Origin: JAVBNU01 sp964617065
GTDB taxonomy: Bacteria > Cyanobacteriota > Vampirovibrionia > Gastranaerophilales > Gastranaerophilaceae
Length of the DNA stretch: 18,352 nt
Assembly (NCBI GenBank): GCA_964617065.1
Contig: CAZTVM010000030.1
Span: 1 to 18,352, forward strand
Reading direction: 5' to 3'
Below, piece by piece: positions 1 to 8,608 of the stretch. Positions within the stretch are counted from its first letter, which is position 1; every line of letters starts with the position of its first letter. Position numbers and translations under genes: made by a program. The notes beneath the pieces were generated by a model. The model worked only from the letters and a program-made list of their open reading frames with translations, did no database searches and was not told where the DNA came from.

Positions 1-529
1 CTACGATACCTACAAATGCTAACAATAGGGCTATCATTGAATTTTTAAATAGCTCACTTCCTAAAGTAGGTCCGATTGAGCTGACGCTGACAACTTCAGA
101 TTTAGGGAAAATACTTTGCACTGACGCACCAACAGCGTCCTTAATATTCATTTTTTCATCTTCAACGAATTTAGTTCTTATAGAAATAATTGATTCAATT
201 TTCTCCGAGTCTTCGACTGTTTTGTCTTTGTTTAAATCAGCAGAATGTAAGACTTGAATCACAGGCGATTCAACTTTATTTTTTAATAAATTCCCTCGAA
301 TATTAGCTATATCAGCTTCTGAAACTTCTTTGTCAACAGAATACTGAAATATAGAGCCTCCGACAAAATCAATACCTACACGAAACGGAAGGTGATTATC
401 ATAAGTTATCGAAGAATATACCATCGCAACTATTCCCGGAATCAGCAACAAAACGGATAACGCAATCCACAAGCCTCTATATTTTACTACGTCTATTATT
501 TCTTTTTTATGAGTAACAGGATTAATCAT
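1..529 (-). CDS. secF: Protein translocase subunit SecF (partial, C-terminus beyond window)
   Basis: SecF partners SecD in the inner membrane to drive late steps of Sec-dependent export using the proton-motive force. About 176 residues from the start are visible; the rest runs off the left edge. Seen: a short cytoplasmic N-terminus, a first membrane span at about residues 19-38 (LWIALSVLLLIPGIVAMVY), then the family motif GIDFVGGS near residue 52, a periplasmic domain, and the SSIGPTLGSEL motif just before the second span at the window edge. The ATG at 529 is preceded by a clear AAGGAG ribosome site. It lies 28 bases downstream of secD in the same orientation, so the two are almost certainly co-transcribed and co-translated. 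Family assignment is secure. Confidence 0.96.
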   Translation of the reverse strand, partial: MINPVTHKKEIIDVVKYRGLWIALSVLLLIPGIVAMVYSSITYDNHLPFRVGIDFVGGSIFQYSVDKEVSEADIANIRGNLLKNKVESPVIQVLHSADLNKDKTVEDSEKIESIISIRTKFVEDEKMNIKDAVGASVQSIFPKSEVVSVSSIGPTLGSELFKNSMIALLLAFVGIV

Positions 530-557
530 TTATTTATCTCCTTAATTTATCAATCTA

Positions 558-1853
558 TTAGTCTAAAACGCCAAATTTGGCTTTTTCACGTTTTGTTTCT
601 TCTACATCATACGCTTTATTAATTTCATCTGGATTAATGCCGAACCATTTAGGATGAGTCAATTGACCGGCGCCGAATAACAAGTGCATAAAGTTTTTAG
701 TTACCGTGATTGCTGTAAACATACTTATTATTACCCCTATAGCCAGAGTTAAAGCAAACCCTTTTACAATACTTGTACCTAAGCAATATGATATAACACA
801 GGTAATGATTGTGGTCATATTTGAGTCAAAAATGCTCGTAAAAGCTCTGTCAAAGCCGACATTTATCGCAGTAAATAACGTTCTTCCTGAACGCAATTCT
901 TCCTTTGTTCTTTCAAAAATTAATATATTTGCATCGACCGCCATACCCACACTCAAAATAAATCCAGCGATGCCTGCCAAAGTAAGCGTTACAGGTATAG
1001 TTTTAAATATTGCAAAAACTATTAACCCATAAATTAATAGTGCAATGTCAGCGACAATTCCTGGCACTCTATACAGAAAAAGCATCACAATCATAACCAG
1101 TCCAAGACCTAGACCACCAGCCATCAAGCTTTTTTGAACACTGTCAGCACCAAGAGTAGGTCCTACAGTATTTTCTTCAATAACTTTTGCAGGCACAGGC
1201 AACGCACCTGCGTTAAGCAAATCTACCATTTCTTTTGCTTCTTCTACAGAAAAATTGCCAGTAATTTGAGCTTGACCGCCTGTTATCACTGTTTGCACTA
1301 CAGGAGATGATTTTAACTCACCATTGAAGAATATAGCCATCGGTTTCCCGACTAATTGTGAAGTCAAATCAGAAAACAATTTAGTACCTTCTTTATCAAA
1401 TGTAATAGAAACTGCATAACCTGTTGTATCAGGATTATAAGTAGCACTTTCCAAATTACGACCTGTTAAACCTGTCGAAATCCATGAATTTTCACCGTTA
1501 GGCATAACTATTGGTTTTTTAAATTCCAGTTCTGCCGTTTCTCCTAAAAATTCTTTTGCTTTTTCGGGACTTGTTATATCAGGTATTTCCACTAACAGTC
1601 TTTTATCTCCGATTTTTTGAACGGTAGTTTCAGCTACACCCAAAGCGTTCACACGATTTTCGATTGTGTACTGCAAACTGTCCATAATTTCAGGAGTTAT
1701 TTTTGTAACATCTGCTGTCGTTTGAGCTTCAAGCACCAATCTCGAACCACCTACCAAATCAAGACCTAATTTTGTAGGCTTGTTCAAAATCGCTAAAACG
1801 CTCAATACAACTATCGTTAAAATAGCGATAAACAACATTTTTTTACTTTTCAT
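558..1853 (-). CDS. secD: Protein translocase subunit SecD
   Basis: SecD is the larger SecDF subunit, a polytopic inner-membrane protein that helps pull exported proteins out of SecYEG. The 431-residue product is the short SecD type. Visible in order: N-terminal membrane span (residues 7-23), LDLVGGSRL motif (31-39), periplasmic P1 region, GPTLGADS (231-238) just before the second span, and a C-terminal multi-span block with GMAVDANILIFER (303-315), the hallmark segment of SecD/RND-type spans 4-5. I chose the ATG at 1853, where the first span begins six residues in and a GAGG site precedes it; an in-frame upstream start at 1889 would add 12 unlikely residues and would overlap the promoter -10. 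Stop is TAA. secF follows after 28 bases. Confidence 0.96.
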   Translation of the reverse strand: MKSKKMLFIAILTIVVLSVLAILNKPTKLGLDLVGGSRLVLEAQTTADVTKITPEIMDSLQYTIENRVNALGVAETTVQKIGDKRLLVEIPDITSPEKAKEFLGETAELEFKKPIVMPNGENSWISTGLTGRNLESATYNPDTTGYAVSITFDKEGTKLFSDLTSQLVGKPMAIFFNGELKSSPVVQTVITGGQAQITGNFSVEEAKEMVDLLNAGALPVPAKVIEENTVGPTLGADSVQKSLMAGGLGLGLVMIVMLFLYRVPGIVADIALLIYGLIVFAIFKTIPVTLTLAGIAGFILSVGMAVDANILIFERTKEELRSGRTLFTAINVGFDRAFTSIFDSNMTTIITCVISYCLGTSIVKGFALTLAIGVIISMFTAITVTKNFMHLLFGAGQLTHPKWFGINPDEINKAYDVEETKREKAKFGVLD

Positions 1854-1888
1854 TATAACCTCGAGTTTCCATGTCTTTAACATTACCA

Positions 1889-1918
1889 ATTATAGCAAAA
1901 ACAAAAAATATAGCTCAA
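1889..1918 (-). promoter_or_regulatory. Sigma70-type promoter for secD-secF
   Basis: Reading the minus strand, TTGAGC (1913-1918) is followed by an 18-base AT-rich spacer and a perfect TATAAT (1889-1894). Transcription would start near 1882, giving a leader of about 30 bases to the secD ATG at 1853. It sits in the only sizeable gap (about 70 bases) between the zinc-ribbon gene and secD, so secDF can probably be expressed independently of the upstream cluster. No terminator was seen upstream, so read-through is also possible. Confidence 0.6.
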
Positions 1919-1922
1919 ATAT

Positions 1923-2144
1923 TTATTTTTTGCGTTTTCCAAAAAAATTATTCGGTTTTAGAAGTTTATTCTTTTTCACAGCCAGTCCACATTTTGAACA
2001 GGCTAATGTATCGCCGGTACTATCTACCGGCACAAAAATGTGTTCACATTTTTCGTAGTTTTCGCCTTCGTCTTCGGGCATTATTTGTTTCTTTTTATTT
2101 CTTTGTTCCTGCAACAATTTTGCTATAACTTCTAAAATGTACAT
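1923..2144 (-). CDS. Small zinc-ribbon-like protein of unknown function
   Basis: A 73-residue protein, not recognised as a named family. Seen: a helical, charged N-terminus (1-28), then a putative zinc knuckle made of C33 and H35 (CEH) and C49-x-x-C52 (CSKC), separated by a short beta-like stretch ending DSTGDTLAC, then a strongly basic tail (KKNKLLKPNNFFGKRKK). The layout resembles a one-knuckle zinc ribbon in a nucleic-acid or ribosome-associated protein, but that is inference. The ATG at 2144 was chosen over an upstream start at 2186 because AAGGAAG lies just before it. It overlaps the end of the GIY-YIG gene by 13 bases, so it is translationally coupled to the dus/GIY-YIG genes. Stop is TAA. 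Confidence 0.75.
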   Translation of the reverse strand: MYILEVIAKLLQEQRNKKKQIMPEDEGENYEKCEHIFVPVDSTGDTLACSKCGLAVKKNKLLKPNNFFGKRKK

Positions 2145-2413
2145 AATTCTTCCTTTTTTTTCCGAGAAAGCAATTTTATTCTGCATTCTTCTGCCATTGC
2201 TTCACTTTTAGTTGTAAATTCCTTTTTATAAACAATTTTTAACGGTTTATTTGCTCTCGTAAATTTCGCAGCTTTACCTGATTTGTGCAGTGCAAAGCGT
2301 CTTTCGACGTCATCGGTATAACCGCAATATAACTTATTGTTCACAGTTAAGATTATATAAGTATAAAAATTTTTCTCAACATTTTTCGAATTACACATCT
2401 TTTTTGCACTCAT
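2132..2413 (-). CDS. GIY-YIG domain protein, UPF0213/YhbQ type
   Basis: A small stand-alone GIY-YIG domain (93 residues), the family of YhbQ-type putative nucleases found next to many housekeeping genes. Seen: the two half-motifs as FYTYII (16-21) and LYCGYTDD (28-35), the arginine-rich helix VERRFALH (36-43) with the expected catalytic Arg, and the metal-binding Glu in the helix SEAMAEECRIKLL (70-82). All catalytic positions appear kept. The start is uncertain: ATG at 2413 lies inside the end of dus, and ATG at 2398 overlaps the dus stop; neither has a strong ribosome site, consistent with coupling to dus. The true substrate of this family is not settled. Confidence 0.88.
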   Translation of the reverse strand: MSAKKMCNSKNVEKNFYTYIILTVNNKLYCGYTDDVERRFALHKSGKAAKFTRANKPLKIVYKKEFTTKSEAMAEECRIKLLSRKKKEELCTF

Positions 2414-3392
2414 ATGTACTTATTTCATCAATCACACTAATTATTTTATCGTAATTTTCTTCTGTCACCAAAAGATTTCTAATTCCTGACGCTCCGTTTA
2501 TGCCTTTTATGTAGTAAGAATAAAATTTTCTGAAGAATTTTATTCCAACATTTTCGCCTCTTAACGCAATTTCTTCGTTCAAATGTTTTTTTAACAGCTG
2601 CATTTTCTCGTAGAAAGACAACTCAGGTACTATTTCACCTGTTAAAAAGTAGCGCTCTATTTGATTAATCAAAAACGGATTTCCCAGAATACCACGAGCA
2701 ATCGCTAGTCCGTCAGCATTTGTAATATTTTGACATTCAATTGCACTTTCGATATCAACGATATCGCCATTTGCAAAAACCGGAATATCCACATTTTTTT
2801 TCAATTCTGCAATTGCGAGCCAATCAGCTTCACCGCTATACATTTGCACTCTCGTCCGCCCATGAATGGTAATTGCGTCAGCTCCTGATGATTGCATCAA
2901 TTGACCGAATTCAATATAATTTTTACTTTCTTGATTTATGCCCAAACGAAATTTAACCGTAATCGGCTTAGAAATATTATCTTTCAGCGTTTTCACTAAC
3001 GTTGCTGCTAATTCAGGATTACGCATTAGTGCACAACCGTCAGTGCCTTTTACAACTTTGTTCACTGGACAGCCCATGTTTATGTCAATAATATCAGCTT
3101 TGTTTTCAACAATTTTAGCAGCTTTCAGCATAATATCAGGTTTGTGACCGACAATCTGAAAAGACAGTGGATGTTCGACTTCGCTATATTCTAAAATTGT
3201 TCCGTACGGCTTATTTACAAGCGCTTCTGAGCTTAACATCTCCGTCGTCAACAAGCAATTTGGAGAATATTCTCTAACAAGTTTTCTCAATACTGTGTCA
3301 GTTATTCCAGCCATTGGAGCAACTACAACATTACTTTTCAGTTCCAATTCGCCGATTTTAATTTTTGAAGAAGCATTTTTATGTTTAATCAT
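2391..3392 (-). CDS. dusB: tRNA-dihydrouridine synthase (DusB-like)
   Basis: FMN-dependent, NADPH-using enzyme that reduces specific uridines in the D-loop of tRNA. The 333-residue length is normal. Visible: FMN-binding start of the TIM barrel, APMAGITD (25-32); NMGCPV (106-111) with the catalytic Cys108; TVKFR (145-149) with Lys147; TIHGRTR (175-181) with His177; FANGDI (206-211); and ARGILGNP (232-239), the flavin-phosphate loop. A C-terminal helical domain follows. The ATG at 3392 overlaps the stop of the TPR gene as ATGATTAA, so it is coupled to it, and its own end overlaps the GIY-YIG gene. Family certain; DusB rather than another bacterial Dus is the likelier subtype from overall pattern. 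Confidence 0.95.
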   Translation of the reverse strand: MIKHKNASSKIKIGELELKSNVVVAPMAGITDTVLRKLVREYSPNCLLTTEMLSSEALVNKPYGTILEYSEVEHPLSFQIVGHKPDIMLKAAKIVENKADIIDINMGCPVNKVVKGTDGCALMRNPELAATLVKTLKDNISKPITVKFRLGINQESKNYIEFGQLMQSSGADAITIHGRTRVQMYSGEADWLAIAELKKNVDIPVFANGDIVDIESAIECQNITNADGLAIARGILGNPFLINQIERYFLTGEIVPELSFYEKMQLLKKHLNEEIALRGENVGIKFFRKFYSYYIKGINGASGIRNLLVTEENYDKIISVIDEISTYECKKDV

Positions 3393-5508
3393 AGGCTTTT
3401 AGCTCAGCCAAACGTTGTTTAACGTACTCAGTGTATTCATTTTCATTTGTGCAAAGTGATAAATATTTTTTAAATGTTTGATTAGCTTCTTTGTATTTAT
3501 CCAAATTATCATAAACCACCGCCTGTGAATAAACAGCTACAATCATTTCAGGGTCGTATTGATATGCCAATTGGTAATCTTTTAATGCCAAATCATATTT
3601 TTTTTGTGCGTCATAAAACATTGCACGGTAATAATACGCATTTGCATTTTTTCCGTCTTTGACGATGACGGAGTTGATGACTGAAATTCCTTCAACATAT
3701 TTTTTTTGGTCATATAATTCAAGTGCTTTATCTATTTCTTTTGTCAACTTTTCGTCATTCAAAAGAGATATCAATTCTTTTGCATCTTGATTTGTCGGCT
3801 CTAGAGCCAGCACTTTTTTCGCATAAACTTCTGTATCAGGAAAATTGTCTATACTATATGATAAAGTAGCGATATAACTAGCAATTTCGACATTTTTTTG
3901 GTCTAAGTTAAAGGCTTTTTTATAATATTGAATTGCCATTTTGTTGTTATCCATTTTTTGGTAACAAGCTGCTAAGCCTATCAAAGCCTCAGTTGTTTCA
4001 GGTTGCACCGTTAAATATTTTTCAATCGCTTTTGTGTAATTGCCTTCATTAAAGAATTTCAGCGCATCATTGTAGACAATATTCACATTTTCAGCTTTTA
4101 AAGTGTTGTAATACTTAGTAATTTCATTATCATTCGGCAAAACTTTTTTTGCAGCTTCCATAGTAGCAAGCGCATCATCAAATTTCGACAATTGTTTATA
4201 AGTTTGAGCTAAATTTAAGTAAGCTTCCGAGTACTTAGGGTCAAGTTTGATAGTGTCCTTATAAAATGTCACTGCATCGCTAAGTTTGTTTGCTTTGTGC
4301 AATTCAAGTGCAAACTCGTAATATAAATCAGGATTATTCGGGTCAGCCTGTACGGTTTTGTACATGTACTGCAAAATTTCCTCGTTAGTCATTGAGTCTT
4401 TCATTAGTGAAAATAGCTCTGATTTAGCAGTGCCAATGTTCGGGGTCAATGTCAAAGCTATTTTATATTCAGATATTGCTTCTTGTTTATTACCCAAATC
4501 TCTCAGACATTGAGCTTTGTAATAATGAGCAAAAGCGTTTTGAGGATAATCACGTAAAACGCTGTCATAAGCAGCCAATGCAGCTTGATAATTTTTTTGT
4601 TGCTGATAAAGTGTACCTAAGTTATATTTTGTATTAACGTTTGCAGGATTTAGGCTTTCAGCACGTTTGTATTGAGTGAGAGCTGCTGTAAAATCTCCTT
4701 TTTTTTGGTATACAGCACCTAAGTTCGATTGAATTTCCGCATCGTTCGGATATTTTTCTGATTTTTCGAGCCAAACTTTTTCCAACGAGTTCAAAATATC
4801 AGCAGAATTATCACTATAAACCAACGCTAAATTATATTCATGTGTCGCTTGTTGGTTTTTGTCCAAATTGTCATAAGCTCGAGCTAATTTTAAATGAACA
4901 TTTGCATTTTTATCATCGAATTTTAAAGCTGCAGTGTAATATTTTACAGCCATTTCATCCATATTTAGAACGTTTGAAATGTCTCCGAGCGAGATATAAC
5001 TATCTTTTTGAAATTTAGGGTCGAGCACTGCGTATTGAAATTCAGTAGCTGCAGCGGAAAAATTCCCGGCGACTCGTAACTGTTTTGCTATACGAAATCT
5101 ATTTGCAGGAGTTGTCGAAATATTTAATTGTTGCATAAAAACGCCGATATTGTGTTCAGCTTTAGTAGCTGCTTCAGACATTTGTCCGTCAAGCGGACTG
5201 TCATCATAATATTTTATGTAAAATAAAGCAGAGCGCAAATCGTCCAAAGCTTTCGCATACTCTTGCGTTTTATCATTGTAATAGGTAGCTCGAGCCAAAT
5301 AAGTATTTATTAAGGCAACACGCTGTTCTCTGCCGTTAGGCGTAGTTCTCAGAGCTTTTTTAAATTCAGTGATTGCACTTGAATACTGATAATTGTCAAA
5401 ATATTTTTGACCTTGTTGAAAATATTGTATTGCGACCCAATTATCGTCTGCGCAGCAAAATGATGTTAACGCACAGAATATTGAAATTATCGTAATTACT
5501 CTTTTCAT
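3385..5508 (-). CDS. Exported tetratricopeptide-repeat protein
   Basis: A 707-residue protein made of an N-terminal signal peptide (MKR, hydrophobic 4-18, likely cut after the CCA at 18-20) followed by TPR motifs from about residue 25 to the end. Repeats such as NAFAHYYKAQCLRDLGNKQE, PKYSEAYLNLAQTYKQLSKF and NANAYYYRAMFYDAQKKYD show the W/L-G-Y-A-P pattern. Such proteins are scaffolds; export suggests work at the cell envelope, for example in outer-membrane or secretion assembly, but no specific partner can be named. Two adjacent Cys (C18, C19) are not a convincing lipobox. The ATG at 5508 is chosen because GTGAGG upstream fits a ribosome site; the alternative GTG at 5523 is part of that site. 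Overlaps dus by 8 bases. Confidence 0.9.
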   Translation of the reverse strand: MKRVITIISIFCALTSFCCADDNWVAIQYFQQGQKYFDNYQYSSAITEFKKALRTTPNGREQRVALINTYLARATYYNDKTQEYAKALDDLRSALFYIKYYDDSPLDGQMSEAATKAEHNIGVFMQQLNISTTPANRFRIAKQLRVAGNFSAAATEFQYAVLDPKFQKDSYISLGDISNVLNMDEMAVKYYTAALKFDDKNANVHLKLARAYDNLDKNQQATHEYNLALVYSDNSADILNSLEKVWLEKSEKYPNDAEIQSNLGAVYQKKGDFTAALTQYKRAESLNPANVNTKYNLGTLYQQQKNYQAALAAYDSVLRDYPQNAFAHYYKAQCLRDLGNKQEAISEYKIALTLTPNIGTAKSELFSLMKDSMTNEEILQYMYKTVQADPNNPDLYYEFALELHKANKLSDAVTFYKDTIKLDPKYSEAYLNLAQTYKQLSKFDDALATMEAAKKVLPNDNEITKYYNTLKAENVNIVYNDALKFFNEGNYTKAIEKYLTVQPETTEALIGLAACYQKMDNNKMAIQYYKKAFNLDQKNVEIASYIATLSYSIDNFPDTEVYAKKVLALEPTNQDAKELISLLNDEKLTKEIDKALELYDQKKYVEGISVINSVIVKDGKNANAYYYRAMFYDAQKKYDLALKDYQLAYQYDPEMIVAVYSQAVVYDNLDKYKEANQTFKKYLSLCTNENEYTEYVKQRLAELKAYD

Positions 5509-5534
5509 GACAGTTTGCCTCACTTTTTATATAA

Positions 5535-5540
5535 ATTATA
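5535..5540 (-). promoter_or_regulatory. Possible -10 element upstream of the TPR gene
   Basis: A perfect TATAAT on the minus strand lies 27 bases before the TPR ATG, inside the 65-base gap after the HIT gene. No good -35 hexamer is seen 16-18 bases upstream (best is TATTTA), so this is only a probable promoter. If real, it would drive the TPR-dus-GIY-YIG-zinc-ribbon set. Confidence 0.35.
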
Positions 5541-5573
5541 CTCGTTTTTTTAATTTATAAATACGTCATATTT

Positions 5574-5906
5574 CTAAACCAATGGCGTATTCATTTTTCC
5601 TGCAAGAACATGAATATGAATGTGAAAGACTTCTTGCCCTGCGCCTTTGCCTGTATTAATAATCGTACGATAGTCTTTAATCCCGAGCTTTTTGGTGACA
5701 GCTTTCACAGCTAGAAACAAATCTGACATTAATTCTCGGTCTTCTAAACAATTTAAATCCGAATAATGTTCTTTCGTAATTACCAACAAATGCGTTTCCG
5801 CCTTCGGATTTATGTCATTAACCACAAAAATATTGTCCGTTTCATAAACAAATTTTGAAGGAATAATTCCTTGTGCAATTTTACAAAAAATACAATTATC
5901 TTCCAT
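5574..5906 (-). CDS. HIT-family hydrolase (HINT-like)
   Basis: Histidine-triad protein of 110 residues, the usual length for bacterial HINT-type purine nucleoside phosphoramidases that cleave adenosine-5'-phosphoramidates. Seen: N-terminal CIFCKI (5-10) with a CxxC pair typical of zinc-bearing HIT proteins, ETHLLVITKEHY (37-48), INTGKGAGQEVFH (83-95), and the triad HIHIH (95-99), whose middle histidine (97) is the expected nucleophile. All catalytic positions are present. The ATG at 5906 has GAGG six bases upstream and starts the protein at the normal point; a GTG at 5918 is less likely. It is the first gene of the minus-strand cluster and is divergent from the M16 gene at 6051. Confidence 0.94.
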   Translation of the reverse strand: MEDNCIFCKIAQGIIPSKFVYETDNIFVVNDINPKAETHLLVITKEHYSDLNCLEDRELMSDLFLAVKAVTKKLGIKDYRTIINTGKGAGQEVFHIHIHVLAGKMNTPLV

Positions 5907-5931
5907 CTTAAACCTCACTCTTACGATTTCA

Positions 5932-5937
5932 ATTATA
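5932..5937 (-). promoter_or_regulatory. Possible -10 element for the HIT gene
   Basis: TATAAT on the minus strand lies 25 bases before the HIT ATG. The -35 position (TGTACT at 17-base spacing) is poor. A second TATAAT at 5989-5994 further upstream is an alternative. The divergent gap 5907-6050 must hold promoters for both directions; the exact choice is uncertain. Confidence 0.3.
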
Positions 5938-6004
5938 CAACGGAAATATTATCTAGTACATATTTGTAAATTAATTAAAAAAAATTAGATTATAAGACAA
6001 AAAT

Positions 6005-6034
6005 TTGGTACAATATTTTAGAGTTATATATAGT
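6005..6034 (+). promoter_or_regulatory. Possible promoter for the plus-strand M16 operon
   Basis: TTGGTA (6005-6010), an 18-base spacer, then TATAGT (6029-6034), placing a start near 6041, close to the ATG at 6051. This would leave a very short leader, and no strong Shine-Dalgarno is seen before the ATG, so translation may be near-leaderless. Both hexamers are imperfect. Confidence 0.3.
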
Positions 6035-6050
6035 ATAGGTTGGTAATTCA

Positions 6051-7394
6051 ATGCAAAAGATAAAAAAAACAGAAATAAACTACCCATTTTTAACAAGACC
6101 TTTGATTTTAATAGAAAGAGAATGCGGTCATAATATAGTTCTTGCACATAAAGACGGCGAGATGGTAAATGTTTCAACTTGGATAAAAACAGGTTCGATA
6201 AACGAAAATGATGAAATAACAGGTATTTCACATTTTGTTGAGCACGTTATGTTTAAAGGCACGAAAAATCATGCTGCAGGTGAATTTGATAAATTTTTAG
6301 AAGCAAAAGGCGCAATAGTGAATGCGGCTACTTGGAAAGATTATACTTTTTATTATGTAACTTTACCAAAAGGCGAGAACTGCGAGAATTTATACGAAAC
6401 TATTGAACTACATGCCGACATGATGTTAAATCCGATTTTTCCTGATGAGGAGTTAGGCTTGCCGTTTGAATTGAACGATACGAATGTGAAACAAAAACGT
6501 GAGCGACATGTAGTTATTGAAGAAATAAATATGAGAAATGACCAACCTTGGTCAAAAATTTACAACATGATGAACAAAAACATGTATAAAAATCACCCAT
6601 ACAAACGTGATGTAATCGGCACTCCTGAAGTAATTTCGAGTGTTACTCGTGAAACGATAAATAATTATTACAACAAATACTATTCGCCAAATAACATGAC
6701 GACTATTATCGTAGGTGACTTTGATGAAGATACTGTTTGTGAAAAAGTTGTAAAGGCTTTTGATTTTCAAGGTCGTAAATGCACACAAACTACGCATTAC
6801 AAATTAGATACGCCGCACGAAAATGTTGTCTATGAGAAAAGTTCTGCTAATATAAACACATCTTTTTTGATAATCGGTTTTTTGTGCCCCTGCGCAGCTG
6901 ATTTAAAAGGGACTATTCTCGCTGATATTTTAAATATAATTTTAGGTGAAGGTCAAAGTTCAAGACTTTATCAAAATTTAATAGAAAAGGCGGAAGAACC
7001 TATTTTTAACTTGCTTTTATCTGATTATTACAGCTTTAAAGACGGCGGAACTTTTTTAATAGAAGCAAATTTTAACCCAAATAAAGAAGATAAAGCTATT
7101 GAATTAATAAAAAACGAAATTCAAAAAATTATCGACTGTGGAATAAAAGAAAATGAGTTCTTAAAAGCTAAAAAGAAATTGGAAGCTCGATTTGCTGAAA
7201 ACACTGAAACAGTTTCAGATATAGCGGATCATATAGGTCATTACGTCACTGTTTGCAATGGTTTAACGCTAGTGAATGGTTACTTAGATACTCTGTCACA
7301 GATTACTATCGAGAATGTACTGCAGGCTGCTAAAAATTATTTAAGTTTCAATAAAGCTACAATTGCAGTACTTGAACCGAACATGCCAAATTAA
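6051..7394 (+). CDS. M16 family zinc metallopeptidase, catalytic subunit
   Basis: A 447-residue M16B-type peptidase (pitrilysin / mitochondrial processing peptidase beta family). The inverted zinc motif HFVEH is at 61-65 with catalytic Glu64; the third zinc ligand is Glu157 or Glu158 in VVIEEINM. The gap between them is about 91 residues, longer than the usual 74-76, because of an insertion around EELGLPFELNDTNVKQK (133-149). The conserved HPYKRDVIGT segment and the C-terminal RLYQNLIEKAEEP half follow. No signal peptide is seen, so a cytoplasmic location is likely unless exported otherwise. Starts at ATG 6051 with only weak ribosome-site match; stop TAA. A second M16 gene follows after 19 bases, the arrangement of heterodimeric M16 enzymes in which one subunit is catalytic. 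Confidence 0.94.
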   Translation: MQKIKKTEINYPFLTRPLILIERECGHNIVLAHKDGEMVNVSTWIKTGSINENDEITGISHFVEHVMFKGTKNHAAGEFDKFLEAKGAIVNAATWKDYTFYYVTLPKGENCENLYETIELHADMMLNPIFPDEELGLPFELNDTNVKQKRERHVVIEEINMRNDQPWSKIYNMMNKNMYKNHPYKRDVIGTPEVISSVTRETINNYYNKYYSPNNMTTIIVGDFDEDTVCEKVVKAFDFQGRKCTQTTHYKLDTPHENVVYEKSSANINTSFLIIGFLCPCAADLKGTILADILNIILGEGQSSRLYQNLIEKAEEPIFNLLLSDYYSFKDGGTFLIEANFNPNKEDKAIELIKNEIQKIIDCGIKENEFLKAKKKLEARFAENTETVSDIADHIGHYVTVCNGLTLVNGYLDTLSQITIENVLQAAKNYLSFNKATIAVLEPNMPN

Positions 7395-7413
7395 TATTAA
7401 TAAAGGATTTAAA

Positions 7414-8596
7414 ATGGAAAAAGTAAAATTAGTCAACAATATAGATACAATAATTAAGATAAACAAAAACACTCCAAGAATAGCTTTATGTTTTTATTTT
7501 GCAATTAATGAGCCTGAAAAGAAAGCCGGCGTTTATACTCTGATGAATAGATTATTCATGCAAGGAACTCATAGCCGCACAGCTGAAGAAATAGCTGAGT
7601 CACTTGAAGGAAACGCTATTGAATGTACAAGCGAAATGAAATACGATTATTTCAAATTTCGTTTGCTATGTTTAAATGAAGACTTCGAAAAAGGACTCGA
7701 AATATTATCTGACATAATAAAAAATTCAACTTTTAAAGACCTAAATAAAGAAGTATTTAAAATAAAAGGAGAATTGACAGCAGAATTGGATTCACCTAAA
7801 ACCAGCGCTTCTGACAATTTTTATAAAACTATATTCAAAAACCATTTTTACGGTAATACCTATACAAAAATTTTAGAAAACGTCGATAACATCGAAATAA
7901 ACGATATCGAAGAAGCCTACAAAAATGTTATTTTGAATTCACATAAAACGATTACTGTCGTTGGAGATAAAGACCAACAAGAGATTATCGGACTGCTGGA
8001 AAAATATTTTTCAGGTCTAACTCAAGACACTGAAAATAAAAACAGTATAGTTCTGTTGGAAACACAAAAAAAAGAAGTTGTAAAAATAGAAAAAAATGAT
8101 GCAGCACAAGCACAAGTCCTGCAAGGTTGGATAGTGCCTACTCGGCGCATGCGGTTTGTCATCAAGATTGTTTTTAGAATTACGTGACAAAAAAGGGCTC
8201 GCTTATACAGTTCGAAGCAACTATGAAACATACTCAAAAGGCGCTTGTTTTAGTGTTTACATAGGAACAGAGCCGAAAAATATTAAAGTTGCTCTGGCTG
8301 GATTTAAAGAAGAAATAGATAAAATAAAAACAGAATTAGTTTCAGATTTAGAACTTGAAAATGCAAAAAACAGCATTATCGGTAAACGATTATTTTTAAC
8401 AGAAACCAATATGCAACAAGCAAACATGGCAGGACTGTACGAAATTGAAAATCTTGGTTATGATTATGAAAGTAAATTGATTGAAAAAATCAAAAAAGTG
8501 AAAAAAGAAGATATCCAAAATATTGCAAAAAAATACTTAAATGAAAATGCAGTGCTTTCTATATTAGCCCCACATGAGTATTTGAGTGAACTGTAA
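7414..8596 (+). pseudogene. M16 family non-catalytic partner subunit, broken by an internal frame-shifting deletion
   Basis: Starts at ATG 7414 after an AAAGGA site and reads as an M16 N-terminal domain in which the HxxEH position is replaced by YTLMN within GVYTLMNRLFMQGT, so it would be a non-catalytic partner. The frame runs to GWIVPT (ending about 8142) and then meets stop TGA at 8185-8187. The rest of the family sequence resumes in another frame as LLGACGLSSRLFLELRDKKG from about 8138 and ends with TAA at 8594-8596. Between the halves, roughly 15-20 expected residues are absent, so this looks like a deletion of a length not divisible by three rather than a one-base slip. The lost continuity separates the Arg/Tyr substrate-binding half (KKGLAYTV) from the N-terminal half. 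Could be true gene decay or an assembly collapse. Confidence 0.85.
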
Positions 8597-8608
8597 AAGG
8601 ATAAAAAT

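Noticed and set aside
5971..6231. Minus-strand ORF overlapping the M16 start
   Set aside because: It is opposite the conserved M16 coding region and the divergent promoter gap, and its Leu/Phe/Tyr-rich product comes from AT-rich antisense sequence.
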